Positions 17,734-27,687 of a stretch of DNA of 64,000 nt are shown in pieces (position 1 is the first letter of the stretch; every line of letters starts with the position of its first letter). The DNA lies in assembly GCF_000227135.1 (NCBI RefSeq), contig NC_018249.1, positions 363,213 through 427,212 on the forward strand, read 5' to 3'. Made by a program: the position numbers and the translations under genes. Source of the DNA: Leishmania donovani. Lineage: Eukaryota > Euglenozoa > Kinetoplastea > Trypanosomatida > Trypanosomatidae. The notes beneath the pieces were generated by a model. That model was not told the origin of the DNA. It searched no databases and worked only from the letters and a program-made list of their open reading frames with translations.

Positions 17734-19497
17734 ATGCCATCCTTGCAGGAGTACTGGCAGAGCGGCTTCCGCGGGCTGCACATCGAGGAATGTATCAGCA
17801 ACGTGTTTGCCGACTTCGCCCCCTACGCCAGTGCTGACCAGCAGCGCATTGTCGTCTCCCGCCAGACGCCGGCTCCTGGCAGACCAGTAGCGTGGAGCAG
17901 CGACGCAGCAGCGGTCGCCGGCGTTGTGGGCACCCCTATCAGCCCGACGTCGCACGTCGCGTCCTCGTCGTCTGTCATCGTTGAGGAGAACGGGGACTTC
18001 ACGGTGCAGATGCGCCACCCGCACGCTGGCTCGCTGGCGTTCTCCACGACGGGCCACATGCAGATGGAAGCGGCCGTGCGTGTTGACATACCGGTACGTT
18101 CATCCACGTCGGGCCGAACTGGCCCCACCACGGGTACAGAAAGGGCCGTGGCTGAGGTGACTGCGCTGTCGGCCTTGTCTCCGACGAGAGAGTCGGTCTA
18201 CGGAGCCATCGGACAACGCCGCGCGGATGGCAGCACTGATAAGGCTACGAGCGCGGCCACTAAAACAGCGGCGGCGGCGGTGGTCACGCACCCCGTGGCG
18301 AAACCAGCGCCGTCGTACCTGCGTTTCAGCGACTTTACCAGGCCTCTCACGATGGCTGCAAGCGAGGCCACGGCTGACAGCACCAACACTGCTGGTGCAC
18401 CAGCACCGTGGGGGCAACTAGAGCTTGACATGTCTCTCCCGAACTGGTCTGCCAGCCGACAGAGCATCGGGGCCCGCGCTGGACCTGCTGCGCTGAGAGT
18501 GAATCGTGCCCTGTCTGCCGTGGCCGCTTCGGCCGCCAGGTCACCCACGAACTCCACCTCGCTCTCCGAGGACGACGTGGCCGGCACTGCTGGCGGCGGC
18601 GCGGGTCACCGGTATCAGTACACACTCGACGCCGCCGTTTGCGTGCCGTTTGGCGGCAGCGGCGCTGATGCATCGAGAGCGGCGAGGCGGATGCTTGACG
18701 GCAAGCCGGTCGTAGTGCTGCCAACAGCGCCGTGGGCACTGACGTGCGGCATGCAGCTCCCTCTCGCGCTGGGCGACACCCTCGTCGGCATCTCACTGCA
18801 GAACGACCGTGCGTCGTCCGTGACGACGCCGCTCCCTGGCGTGGAGTGGATCATGACGGCTCCTGCTGCAACCCCGTCGGACGCCTCCTCTTTGCCAGTC
18901 GATCCGCTGGTGTCCGCCGCCGACGAGGCGCGCTACGCCGCGTGTGTACCCTCTCTTTTGTATCCGAGTCACAGTATCAGCAGCAGCGGCTCTGGCGACG
19001 CCGCCTCGCCTTCCAGCGCCGCAGCGACACCGGCGTACGTGGCCATCCCATCGATCACAGTTCGCCTCTTGCTCGTGCAGACGCTGGCCAGCCATACCCT
19101 TGTGCGCCGCGACGCATCGGATCTGTCCGCCTCGCAGCTGGACATGAGCGGGAGTGGATATGGCGCCAGCACCAATGGCTCCCGTATCGCCTCCTCGTAC
19201 GACTGGCGTCAGCTTCCCACGTTGTTGGGCGTCAATGTCGGCTTCGACCGCGATCGATTACGCATGAGCGCCGCATCGATCCTGCACAATGGTGAGATCG
19301 ACCTGGAGGCGGCGGCGGTGCTCGACGTGACACCGTGGATGCCACGAATGCCAACCTTGCTCAAGCTGGGGTACAACAACGCCGGACGACTAGCAGCGGG
19401 CATCACGTCGCTCTTCTACGAAACGGTGACGGCCACGCTGGGGATGCACATGGCACGTGGAGAGCAGGCGAGGTTTGGCATTGAGGTCAGCTTCTAG
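17734..19497 (+). CDS. Candidate mitochondrial outer-membrane beta-barrel protein
   Basis: A 587-residue protein ending in RFGIEVSF. This fits the eukaryotic mitochondrial beta-signal, polar-x-Gly-x-x-hydrophobic-x-hydrophobic, exactly at the C-terminus (R580, G582, V585, F587), the motif that directs barrels to the SAM complex. The last ~90 residues read as alternating hydrophobic/polar strands with turns (LLGVNVGFDRDRLRMSAAS, KLGYNNAGRLAAGITSLF, TATLGMHMARGEQ). Strand-like stretches also occur in the first part (FTVQMRHPHAGSLAF, MQMEAAVRVDIPV). Low-complexity Ala/Ser/Thr loops separate them. The N-terminus (PSLQEYWQSGFRGLHIEECI) may be an amphipathic helix, as in porins. No POTRA domain is seen, so Sam50 is unlikely. 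It may be one of the kinetoplastid-specific outer-membrane barrels (VDAC/TAC40-like or POMP), but the family is not established. The open frame extends to 17611; ATG 17734 is preferred because the extension is basic, Pro-rich spacer. Confidence 0.7.
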   Translation: MPSLQEYWQSGFRGLHIEECISNVFADFAPYASADQQRIVVSRQTPAPGRPVAWSSDAAAVAGVVGTPISPTSHVASSSSVIVEENGDFTVQMRHPHAGSLAFSTTGHMQMEAAVRVDIPVRSSTSGRTGPTTGTERAVAEVTALSALSPTRESVYGAIGQRRADGSTDKATSAATKTAAAAVVTHPVAKPAPSYLRFSDFTRPLTMAASEATADSTNTAGAPAPWGQLELDMSLPNWSASRQSIGARAGPAALRVNRALSAVAASAARSPTNSTSLSEDDVAGTAGGGAGHRYQYTLDAAVCVPFGGSGADASRAARRMLDGKPVVVLPTAPWALTCGMQLPLALGDTLVGISLQNDRASSVTTPLPGVEWIMTAPAATPSDASSLPVDPLVSAADEARYAACVPSLLYPSHSISSSGSGDAASPSSAAATPAYVAIPSITVRLLLVQTLASHTLVRRDASDLSASQLDMSGSGYGASTNGSRIASSYDWRQLPTLLGVNVGFDRDRLRMSAASILHNGEIDLEAAAVLDVTPWMPRMPTLLKLGYNNAGRLAAGITSLFYETVTATLGMHMARGEQARFGIEVSF

Positions 19498-21684
19498 AGG
19501 CAGACGCGACCACAACCTTGCACCGCTCTCCTGGTGCTTTACTGATGTCCTTCTTGGCGGAGCACGTCGAAGGATGCAGCATGCGTATACACTGGCTCAC
19601 ATTGGACGGGAGCGAAGCAGCGGCGTAACTCTTTACTTCTCTCTCCCCCTCCCACGATGCTAACTTGTTCGTTCTTTTCTTATTCTCATCTGTTCACGCG
19701 TGCACGCGTTTGTATGTGCGAGGGCTCAGCAGAAAGCGGTGGGGCAAGAGAATGCGTTCGTGTGGTTTTCATCTGCCCAACCCTTCCCGCACCAACCGCA
19801 CTGCAGATGACGCGCACGTCTGATGAGCGATTTCACGCTTTACGCTCTCGGTCTTGACGTTTTGTGTTGTTTCTCCTCCGGTTTTCGGTTTGCACGGCGT
19901 GCTGTCCGCTGGCGATGCCGAATACACACTGTCCTCCTCTCGCCCTGTACGTGCGTCGGTGTGTGGGTCATTTCACGGACTCCCGAGGAGCGACGCCACT
20001 CGCGCCTTCTCCCTACGCCAGGCACGTCGTGTGTCTGTGCGCCTCTTCACTTGCGCGTGCCTAAGCGGCGGTGGGGGAGGAGGGTTCGGAGCGGCATCAC
20101 TGTGTGCTCCGACTGGACTAAGCTGTAAGCTGCCCAGTGGCGCGCGCTGCTGCCGGCGATGGTCGGTTTTCGTTTCCAGATTGTGTCTCGGTGTGTATTG
20201 CTTTGCTCGCCGGTCGTCGCAGTCGGTTGTCGTGTCATCGTCAGCCTCCTCCATCATAGAGCAGCCGTGTCGTATCCAAGCAACTCTCACCCATGCCCCA
20301 AGCATGCGTGGTCAACGTGATGCCGTCCCCCGCGCGGGTCTCTTTTCCTCGTGTCTGTGTGGGGTAGCCCATAACATGCCAGCGCCGCCGCCGTTTTCCT
20401 TCCTCCACGCTCATCGCCAACAGCTGTCTGTCTCTCGTGTGGGTACACCAGCACAGAGGTGCGATAGCCTCGCACGTGCCGTCGTGGTTCTTGCGCTGAG
20501 ATCGCAGACAGCACTGCCCGTTGAGCAACGTGCGGAAGAGGAGAGGGGCAAGGAAAGTGCGTGGCTTGCGGGCCTGTACGTGCCCGTGTGCATGCGTGAA
20601 AGGAGGGGAGGGGCGGTCTCTCGCTCAGCAGGGTAGTACGTCGTCCTCCGCCAGCGCGAGACAGCGGCACGAACGCTGAGAAACCGAGGCGCGCCCACGC
20701 AGGCGCAACGGTGTCGCCACTTGCGCAGCGCAGAAAGAGAAAAAGAGCATACGCATCCTGCACCCTGTCTCCCACCCTCCCCCCCCCCCGGCACTTTCAG
20801 AAGAAGTATGCGCGGGCCGTGACGCTGGCAAAGGCGCCGGCCTCCGCACTGCTCCGTCCACCCCCTCTTCCCCTCTTTTTCTACGGATGCACCTTTAGTA
20901 CTATCGTTTCTCCTCTCTCTGCCCATCGGTGCCTTTTGTGCTCTTCTCCGCCCTCCGGGCTGAGTCCACTGGACCTCTCCCCTTCTTGCAAACCCACCGC
21001 CTGATGTGAGCTGCGGCGCGCTGCTGTTTTCTGCTGTCGTCGTTGTGCATGCATGCCAAGGGCCTGCAAGTCACAAACTTGCACGCGCGCAGACCGAAAA
21101 AAAAAGGAAGAAACACGTAGTTCACGCACAGCTCTGCTCCGTCGCAGACTCCTCCCCACAGCATCCGCGCGCGCCAGGGCAGCAAAACCCTATGCGCCGC
21201 CTCAGACCAGCGTCCTCTTGACCTTCTCCTCGCTTGTGCCTTCCGACTCCACTGGTCGTTATATACGGGACAGCCGTGCAGGCAGCAGGGGCCGTTGCTT
21301 CGCCGCCACTGCTGCTGTTCTCTTTGTGCGCCGCATCACACCACCACTGCGACTACTTTGGGCTCCATCGGTGCGTGGCCATTGGTGCGTCGGTGATACC
21401 GCGGCCGCCGCAATCGTGGGCGTCGTCGTCTTGCATGGCTTGCTCCTGTGTTTAAGACCTCAATCGTATCTGACCGCCTTTGCGTGCGTGCCGTTTTACG
21501 AGCGAGGGGACTTTGTGCGTGCGCGTTGGTGGCTTTGCCGGCGCCCATCCTCGCCCTTCCTCCCGCCGTGTGTGTGTGTGCTCGCTTCCTCTCCCTTCCC
21601 CCTCTCGCACACCCCTCACATTACCATCTCCCGTCACGCCGCAGGGCCGAGCCGCTGTCTGGTTGCCGTTTTCTCTGCTCACTG
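19498..21684 (+). other. Long spacer upstream of the nucleotide-sugar transporter
   Basis: About 2.2 kb without a supported gene. Several open frames up to 260 codons exist but are Cys/Arg/Ser/His-rich and overlap each other in all frames. Features seen are a C11 run at 20779-20789, an A-rich run near 21099-21108, and the pyrimidine tract at 21581-21606 before the next gene. A degenerate retroposon such as SIDER could be hidden here; I cannot see one by eye. Confidence 0.55.
21581..21644 (+). promoter_or_regulatory. Candidate spliced-leader acceptor, nucleotide-sugar transporter
   Basis: A strong CT tract at 21581-21606 is followed by GCAG with AG at 21643-21644, only 41 bases before the ATG at 21685. 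It lies inside the apparent upstream extension of the open frame (from 21448), which argues against that extension. Confidence 0.55.
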
Positions 21685-23436
21685 ATGTCGTTCGAAGGCG
21701 GCTGCGCAGATGGCCGCGGAACGAAGTCGTTACCGACACCGCCGTCCGCGCCAGCGAAGCCATGGACCATGTCCGTCACATCGCCGTGGTCGGCCGTCGC
21801 TGCGGTCAAGGTTGGGGCCTCCTCAAAGATACTGCTGCTCGCGCAGATGCTGCTCTGTGTGATGGGCATCAACCTGTGTTTTGGTTGGTGGTCTATCAAG
21901 CAGGAGCGCGCCATCACAAAACCCTACTTCATAGCTGACAGTGCCTTTGCTGCCTCGATGGCTGCTACTGCAGCGTCAACTCACGACGCGCGTCGTGCCG
22001 CGGCGGTGGCGGCAGCGAAGTCGAATGCCCCGCCTGGCAAGCCGCACGCCGTCTACCTGTCCACGGTGTACGGCATCAGTCTGACGCAAACGCTGGCAGG
22101 GGCCATCGTGAGCGCAGTGCTCGTGGGAATGAATAGTCTCCTGCGCCGTTCGATGCGGAGCTACCAGCAGCGATCCGGCCGCCAGCGTGGCGCTAAGGCG
22201 AACGCATCGAACGCACTGGATCAGAATCAGTGCACCATGTTGAGTCGGCGAGACGTGCAGGAGATGTTGGCCATGGGCTTCTCCAACATCTTCGGCACGT
22301 CGCTCGGCTACGCCGCCATGCGCCGCATCTCCTACCCCGTCGCGCTGACCGCAAAGATGGGCAAGATGCTTCCTGTCATGTTTGTTGGCTTTGTGTGGTA
22401 CCGCGCGCGTTACCCGGCCAAGAAAATTGCGTCGTGCCTGCTCATCACCGGCGGCGTCATCGCCTTCTTTTTGCTGGAGCGTCGCATCACCAGCTCCGCC
22501 AACGCATCCTCTGCCGCCACCACCACCACCACCGGCGGCGGCGGCGCGGCATCATCCTCGTCATCTCTCTTCGGCATGGCGCTGCTCCTGCTCAATCTGC
22601 TCATGGACGGCTACACGAACTCGACCCAGGATATCCTCGTCAAGCGGCACCGGTGGAATGGGGTGTCGCTTATGATGCGGACGAACCTTGTCTCGGTCTT
22701 GTGTGCCCTATCGCTTCTCTTTGTACTGGAATTGGGGGAACAGCCTTGGAGCTGGCTGGCGTCGTTCTCGCACCACACCGTGACTTCGGCGATGCGCAGC
22801 CTCCCCATGTCGAACGGCGCACTTGGTCGCGCACTCGGGGCTTGGCTGGAGCGCGCTAGCGAAGTCTCGGCCACGTCAGCCGTTCCGTTCCGCGACCTCT
22901 CTCGTTTTATCGCCTTCCTCGCGCACTGCCCGGAGGCGCGCCACGACGTGTTCCTTATGAGTCTCTTGAGCGCACTTGGGCAGCTGTTCATCTTCCACAC
23001 AATCACCGTCTTTGGAACGCTGGCGCTGACCGCGATGACGCTGCTGCGCAAGATCGGCAGTGTTATCCTCTCCATTGTGGTACACGGGCACACTGTGCAC
23101 AGCGCGCAGTGGGCCTCGCTCGGCGCTGTCTTCATCGGGGTCGTTCTCGAGGGCTACATCAACATTCAAGAAGCCTCGCTCAGGCAGGGGCAAGCGACCA
23201 CGAAGCGTGCGGCACCGCAGAAGGCTGCAGCGACTGCGAGTCCATCGTCGTCTAGCAGTGCTGTGCCCGTCAACGGCACGCCGGCCCCCGGATACGCGAG
23301 TTTCAGTGCAAAGAAGAGCAACGCATCTGAAGATTCAGCAGCGACAGCGCTGGCGAAAGCGCGGGTGCTCCGCGCCATCGCCGCCACAACCGCTGCACCC
23401 GCCTCGTCGCCACCAAAAGCAAAGAAGACGCAGTAG
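21685..23436 (+). CDS. SLC35B1/HUT1-type nucleotide-sugar transporter (ER)
   Basis: A 583-residue multi-span protein of the UAA/SLC35B family, members of which exchange UDP-galactose, ATP or related nucleotides across ER/Golgi membranes. About ten hydrophobic segments are visible. Family-like blocks include KMGKMLPVMFVGFVWY (about 224-239), the LMDGYTNSTQDILVK block (about 305-319, matching the family's AMDG..SQD element), and FGTLALTAMTLLRKIGSV (about 442-460). The C-terminus is KKTQ, a di-lysine ER-retrieval signal of KKxx type, as in HUT1/SLC35B1. Three low-complexity loops (residues about 90-115, 270-295 and the Ala/Ser-rich tail from 510) make it longer than the roughly 320-residue animal proteins. 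In Leishmania such a transporter would supply UDP-sugars for glycoconjugate synthesis; the actual substrate cannot be read from sequence. ATG 21685 follows a strong splice acceptor; MSVTSPWS at residue 29 is an alternative start. Confidence 0.85.
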   Translation: MSFEGGCADGRGTKSLPTPPSAPAKPWTMSVTSPWSAVAAVKVGASSKILLLAQMLLCVMGINLCFGWWSIKQERAITKPYFIADSAFAASMAATAASTHDARRAAAVAAAKSNAPPGKPHAVYLSTVYGISLTQTLAGAIVSAVLVGMNSLLRRSMRSYQQRSGRQRGAKANASNALDQNQCTMLSRRDVQEMLAMGFSNIFGTSLGYAAMRRISYPVALTAKMGKMLPVMFVGFVWYRARYPAKKIASCLLITGGVIAFFLLERRITSSANASSAATTTTTGGGGAASSSSSLFGMALLLLNLLMDGYTNSTQDILVKRHRWNGVSLMMRTNLVSVLCALSLLFVLELGEQPWSWLASFSHHTVTSAMRSLPMSNGALGRALGAWLERASEVSATSAVPFRDLSRFIAFLAHCPEARHDVFLMSLLSALGQLFIFHTITVFGTLALTAMTLLRKIGSVILSIVVHGHTVHSAQWASLGAVFIGVVLEGYINIQEASLRQGQATTKRAAPQKAAATASPSSSSSAVPVNGTPAPGYASFSAKKSNASEDSAATALAKARVLRAIAATTAAPASSPPKAKKTQ

Positions 23437-24105
23437 AGGCAACCGAGACGCACGAGGAAAGAGCGGAGCCGGAGAGTTCAACGGTAGCCACTGGCGAGGG
23501 GGAGGTGATCCAGCGTAGGCGGCGCGACTACTCTGGCTTTGCGCCTTGCAAGACTTGTCTTCCGCATCTCCGTGAGACAGGACATGCGCCGCGCCGCGGT
23601 AGAGCTTGCATGGGCTGTAGTGCGCCGTCTTTTCCGCCCCTCCGTCCTCCTCCCCCATGCATGTGTATCCTGGTGGAAAGGCTTCATGAACCGTAGTTTC
23701 GCTGTCGTCTCACAGCGTGCATCATCGACATCCCACGCAGGCCCCCCCCCCTCCCGCCTCAAAGTGGCGCGGGTGTTGTGGAGGCAGCGTGGGTGCCAGC
23801 GAAGAGGATGAGGAGGAGGCTACTGCGTCTGCTGTGCTTGGCCCTCCCTCATACAATACCTACCGCACAGCTTCCGCGTGTTTAGGTCCGTCTCTTATTC
23901 TTCTCGCTCTCTCTCACACACGCAGTGGAATGGTCTGTGGGCTGCGATGTCGCGTCCCCTCCGCCACCCTCCCCCCGCATCTTCATCGCATCGCGTTACA
24001 TTGCTCCTCTTTTCGTGTCACTGCTCTTGGCGGTGAAGGCGTTGCGGTAAGGGGATCTCCCCTCTCTTCCCTTTAGTTTATATATATGTATACTCGTGTG
24101 CGTGC

Positions 24106-24124
24106 GTGTGTGTGTGTGTGTGTG
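24106..24124 (+). repeat. (TG)n microsatellite
   Basis: A TG dinucleotide run in the spacer; such runs are common in Leishmania intergenic DNA. Confidence 0.85.
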
Positions 24125-24222
24125 GCATGGGCGTGTGTCCGCCTACGTGCTTGCGCTGTATTCGTCGGTGCAACATCATCATCGTCGATTGCGATCAGAT
24201 TGTGGAGAGTTGGGGTGTGTGT

Positions 24223-24236
24223 GGGGGGGGGGGGGG
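24223..24236 (+). repeat. G14 homopolymer
   Basis: Fourteen consecutive guanines preceded by TGTGT. It is liable to sequencing error and able to form G-quadruplex-like structures. Confidence 0.9.
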
Positions 24237-25307
24237 TAAGACACACGAAGAGGCCGAAAGCAGCGCCTTCTGTTAATGTGCGTGCCTGCGAGTGAGACGC
24301 TGATGAAAGTGTTGCCGAGTCGGCCGGTGGAAAACGGAGATAGGACAGGGGCTTGGGAAAGTTGAAGGGAAAGGGAGTGGCGGGTGCACACCGAGGACGA
24401 CTGCGTGCCTCCGGCTCTTCCCCCTCCCTACCTAGCAGCACCGTTACTGTACACAAAACTCACGCACGCCTCCCTCTCTCCCTTCATCTCACCTCTCTCT
24501 CACACGCTTCCATTTCTTAATCCAGCCCCTGTCAGTCTTGTGCGCGCATGTGTGTGTGTGTGTGTAATGCTGTTCACATAGCGACGGCTGAGCCTGGACT
24601 GTGTGCACGCACGGGAGAAACCCCTCTTGACGGCTCATACAGCCCCCGAGCAGTCTCTCTCTCCTCGTCGCGCTCGATTCTTGCACAGACACGTCAGGCC
24701 GTTTTTCTCGTCGCGCCCCTTCTCCTCCACCCTCCTTGGCCGGTGCGGAGTTGATGCCACGGGATGGAGGGAGGAGAGGAAGGGGTCACTCTGGTGAGGG
24801 TAACCGGGTCTCAGAGGAAGTCGAGAGAGAGCAGAGAGGCGAGGAAGGAGCCTAGGGGCATGCGAAACAGAGAGGGAGCTCACGCACGTGCGATCAGCAG
24901 GCGCATGCGCGATGCGCGACATGCCTGTGTCTATGGTGTGTCATTCCGTCCCACATTGGGGAGTGCAATCCACTCATAAGTATGATTGGCTTCTCACTGA
25001 AGCATGAAGCTTCTGCTGCGCTGCATCTCTCCCTCTCGGCACTTTCGTCCGTCTTATCTTCATCACCCCTGACTAGCAACTCTGCTGCTGCCGCCGCTTC
25101 TGCTATCTGTATTCTTCACATTCTTCTGCTTGTTGCGGTCACCTCCGCTGTTATGTGCACCGTGGGCACTGCCCCTGACAGATCACCACCACCACGTCCC
25201 CCTGCCCCAATGACCTTGTGCCCGCATTCCTGACGTCTTTGCCCCTCACACGCACACGCGCACCACCCCACCCCGCCACCTACCTCCAGCGCAGAGAGAG
25301 AACGAGC

Positions 25308-27115
25308 ATGCAAGCACGCGCACGTGCTCCGCATCTGCGAGTATCTGCACCAACGTCCTCTTGCTCTCACACCCACTCCCTTCGGGCGCGTGCGGTGGCG
25401 CATGTGTTGTGCTCCTACTCGTCATTAGCAGCACCCGACTCACCGACGCGCGAGGCGGTGCAGCGACAAGCGTTAGAAGAAGACCGGCGCCGAGAAACAG
25501 CTCCGACAGAGGCCCCCAGATACGCGCCATCCATAGCAGCTGACGATGGAGAACTTGATGTGGCTGCGGTAGGCGCCCCCTCTGAAGTCTCTGACCTCAG
25601 CGATAGCACTCACCGCATCTCCACCCCCGACGGCGCTGCAGCGCTGGCCTCCGTAAGCGCGTCGTCTGCGCTGTTAACGTCTCTGTCGCCGCCCAGCCAC
25701 ACAGCTCCCCTAGGCACGTCAGCGCGACCTCACATGCCTCTCATGCGCACGGCCACAATGGAAACCTCGTCGCGCCTGTCCCCTCCTCCGTGCCACCACA
25801 CCGCCGAAAGTCTCAGCAAAGAGCACCTCCGCACTCCGCCGCCGGAGTCCGAGTCGTATGTTAGCATCAGACCCCCCCCTCCAACCACCTGGCGCCAGTG
25901 GGGCGCGTCTCTTTGAGCATATGCCATCGCCATCGCCGCCGCCGCCGCTGCTGCCCCCCCCCTGCATTCGCTGACAGGCTCGACGCACCTGTGTTCTCCT
26001 CGATGCATGTGAGTGCGCCGTGGTCAACAGCCGCGCTGATCACCGGAGGCGGTTTCTCCGCCGTCGCCGCCAGTGGTAGGCACACATGCGCTTACGAACA
26101 CCCTTCCTGGCAGCCGCGGCTGCACTAGCAGCGGCGATTCTTTTTTGGCCCGGGAGGGGCCAGCGACGCCTGGAGTACGCACCCTGTACAGGCTCTCGGC
26201 ATCGGCGGTAGTTGTAATGATCTGCCCTATTCGTACACCAAGCCAAACATGACTCCCGCCGACGCCGAGACGCCACCCGCGATGCTCTCTGTCAGCGGCA
26301 GCTATCATAATGCTCCCCTTAGCCAAGTCAACGGAACAAGCTCACTGTTGGGTGACATTCCATCACCGGCAGTGCTGACCTGCGTCGTCGTCTTTTCCGG
26401 TGACGAGCAGGAAGTGTTCTGGCGCCGTGCATGCCTCCGCGTGACGTGCGTACCCGTGACCAACACATCGGGACGGCACCGCGAGGCAGCAGCAGAAGCA
26501 TCACGCATCGCGGAACCATCTATAAGCCTCGACGAGATCAGAGACGGCGCCTGCAGCAGCAGTTGTAGCAACAGCGACAGGACGGGCTGCGCCAGTGGAA
26601 AGAAACTTAATGAGTTCGTGTGGCGCTGGCTCGACACACTCGGCATGACTGACGCCGTTGAAGACGTCCTCTCCCCCGGCGCGGGTCGCCTGTCGGTTGT
26701 GTGGACGGCAGGTGTCATGTACGAGCAAGACAGTAGAGGAGGGGCTCTAGCGATGATGCACAGAAGTCGTCGGCAGCAGGAGCGCGGCTGGCGAGGCTGC
26801 TCGGTGTCAGAGATGGTGGTGAAAGCCGCGACAGCGTCGTCCCTGGTGCACCGTGCGAGGTTGTCTTTGACGGAATGCGTCTTCTACTGGACTGAGTCGT
26901 GGTCACTGCGCACGCGAGGGCTCGTGGCGGATGGTGAGCAACCGGAGGCGAGGCGCGAAAAGGAAGACGAGGTGCGCCATGATTGCCGTCCTCTCTTGCC
27001 CGTCGAAGAGGAAAAGAGGGGAATAGAAAGGGGGCCCCTCTTCCTCTCCTTCGCCCTTAAGCGGGGCGCCACTCATGGCGCAGCCACAGGCTCGCACACA
27101 TACCGCACTTCATGA
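25308..27115 (+). pseudogene. Broken protein gene, unknown family
   Basis: A coding-like stretch is spread over three frames. From ATG 25308 one frame runs to a stop at 25914-25916. Beyond the C8 run at 25872-25879 the next frame reads on as Pro/Ser-rich sequence. Beyond the C-run near 25956-25964 the third frame reads on (ending SWQPRLH) to a TAG at 26126-26128, and continues in that same frame through the rest (QRRFFFGPGGASDAW onward) to a TGA at 27113-27115. Each switch equals one extra base in a poly-C run. GC-rich third positions persist across all segments, most clearly at 26380-26700, where FVWRWLDTLG is one conserved-looking element. I do not recognise the family. The best explanation is a gene decayed by two homopolymer frameshifts and one nonsense change; homopolymer sequencing errors could explain the shifts but not the TAG. 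The 26249-27115 part alone (288 codons) could also be translated as a shorter protein. Confidence 0.5.
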
Positions 27116-27687
27116 GCAAGCGCAGAGACGCTCACCGCAAAGAAGCAGCAGATGTCCTGTAGCAGGGCCTGCATAGGAAGCACCCACCGAAGAACATGGT
27201 GCTCTTCGGCGTCCCACCGGCACCCTCACCCCCCCCCATCCTCCCCGTTGCGGCAACTCTTCCTGCCCCTAATGCACGTGTGCGTGGATGTGCGCATGCG
27301 TTTGCGTCAACGGGGCCGTGTGCCCCCTTCGGTCTTTAAGCGGTTATCCCTCACTTCCTTGCTATCTGACACCTTCTTTTCGCCACGACTTTGATCACAC
27401 ATGCGCACGCGCGCACACATCTTTCCCAAAAACGGATGTGCGAGGCTGCGATCCAAAAAGGAAGCCGTACGTTGCGTGAGAGGAGACATGCACGGGTGCA
27501 CGCGCCTTCTGCCCATCCCGCCCGCATTCAACCCACTCTGCCGCAGCTGCAGCGCTCTATACAAATCTGTTGCTGCACTAGACTTGAGCAAACAACCTTT
27601 CTCCTCGAGGCCTGCACATCCATACACGCACGGAGAGCGCACCATACGCCAAAATTCTCCAACGTCACCAGCGATACAGCGACGGCA
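27116..27687 (+). other. Spacer upstream of the Kelch-BTB gene
   Basis: It contains C-rich tracts near 27225-27245, a CT-rich block at 27505-27543 and an acceptor-like AG at 27545. The frame of the next gene is open back to 27391, but that part is His/Arg/Cys-rich and spacer-like. Confidence 0.55.
27505..27546 (+). promoter_or_regulatory. Candidate spliced-leader acceptor, Kelch-BTB gene
   Basis: A pyrimidine-rich stretch ending CTCTGCCGCAG has AG at 27545-27546. The first ATG in the gene's frame after it is at 27688. Confidence 0.4.

Larger units (their letters stand above)
23437..25307 (+). other. Spacer with TG and poly-G tracts
   Basis: No supported gene over 1.9 kb. It contains a TATATATGTATA stretch near 24078-24092 followed by a TG run (24106-24124), a G14 run (24223-24236) and long CT-rich segments (24468-24500, 24700-24740, 25020-25100). 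The TATA-like string is not taken as a promoter, because trypanosomatid protein genes are transcribed polycistronically. Confidence 0.55.

Noticed and set aside
16581..17837. 418-codon + strand open frame
   Set aside because: Spacer-type composition (His/Arg/Ser/Pro), no domain, and it overlaps the start of the beta-barrel candidate in a different frame.
19854..20636. 260-codon frame in the 2.2-kb spacer
   Set aside because: Composition like surrounding spacer, no acceptor-ATG arrangement that favours it, no recognisable motif.
24078..24092. TATA-like string
   Set aside because: Trypanosomatid protein genes are not driven by individual TATA promoters; it adjoins a TG microsatellite and is most likely simple-sequence DNA.
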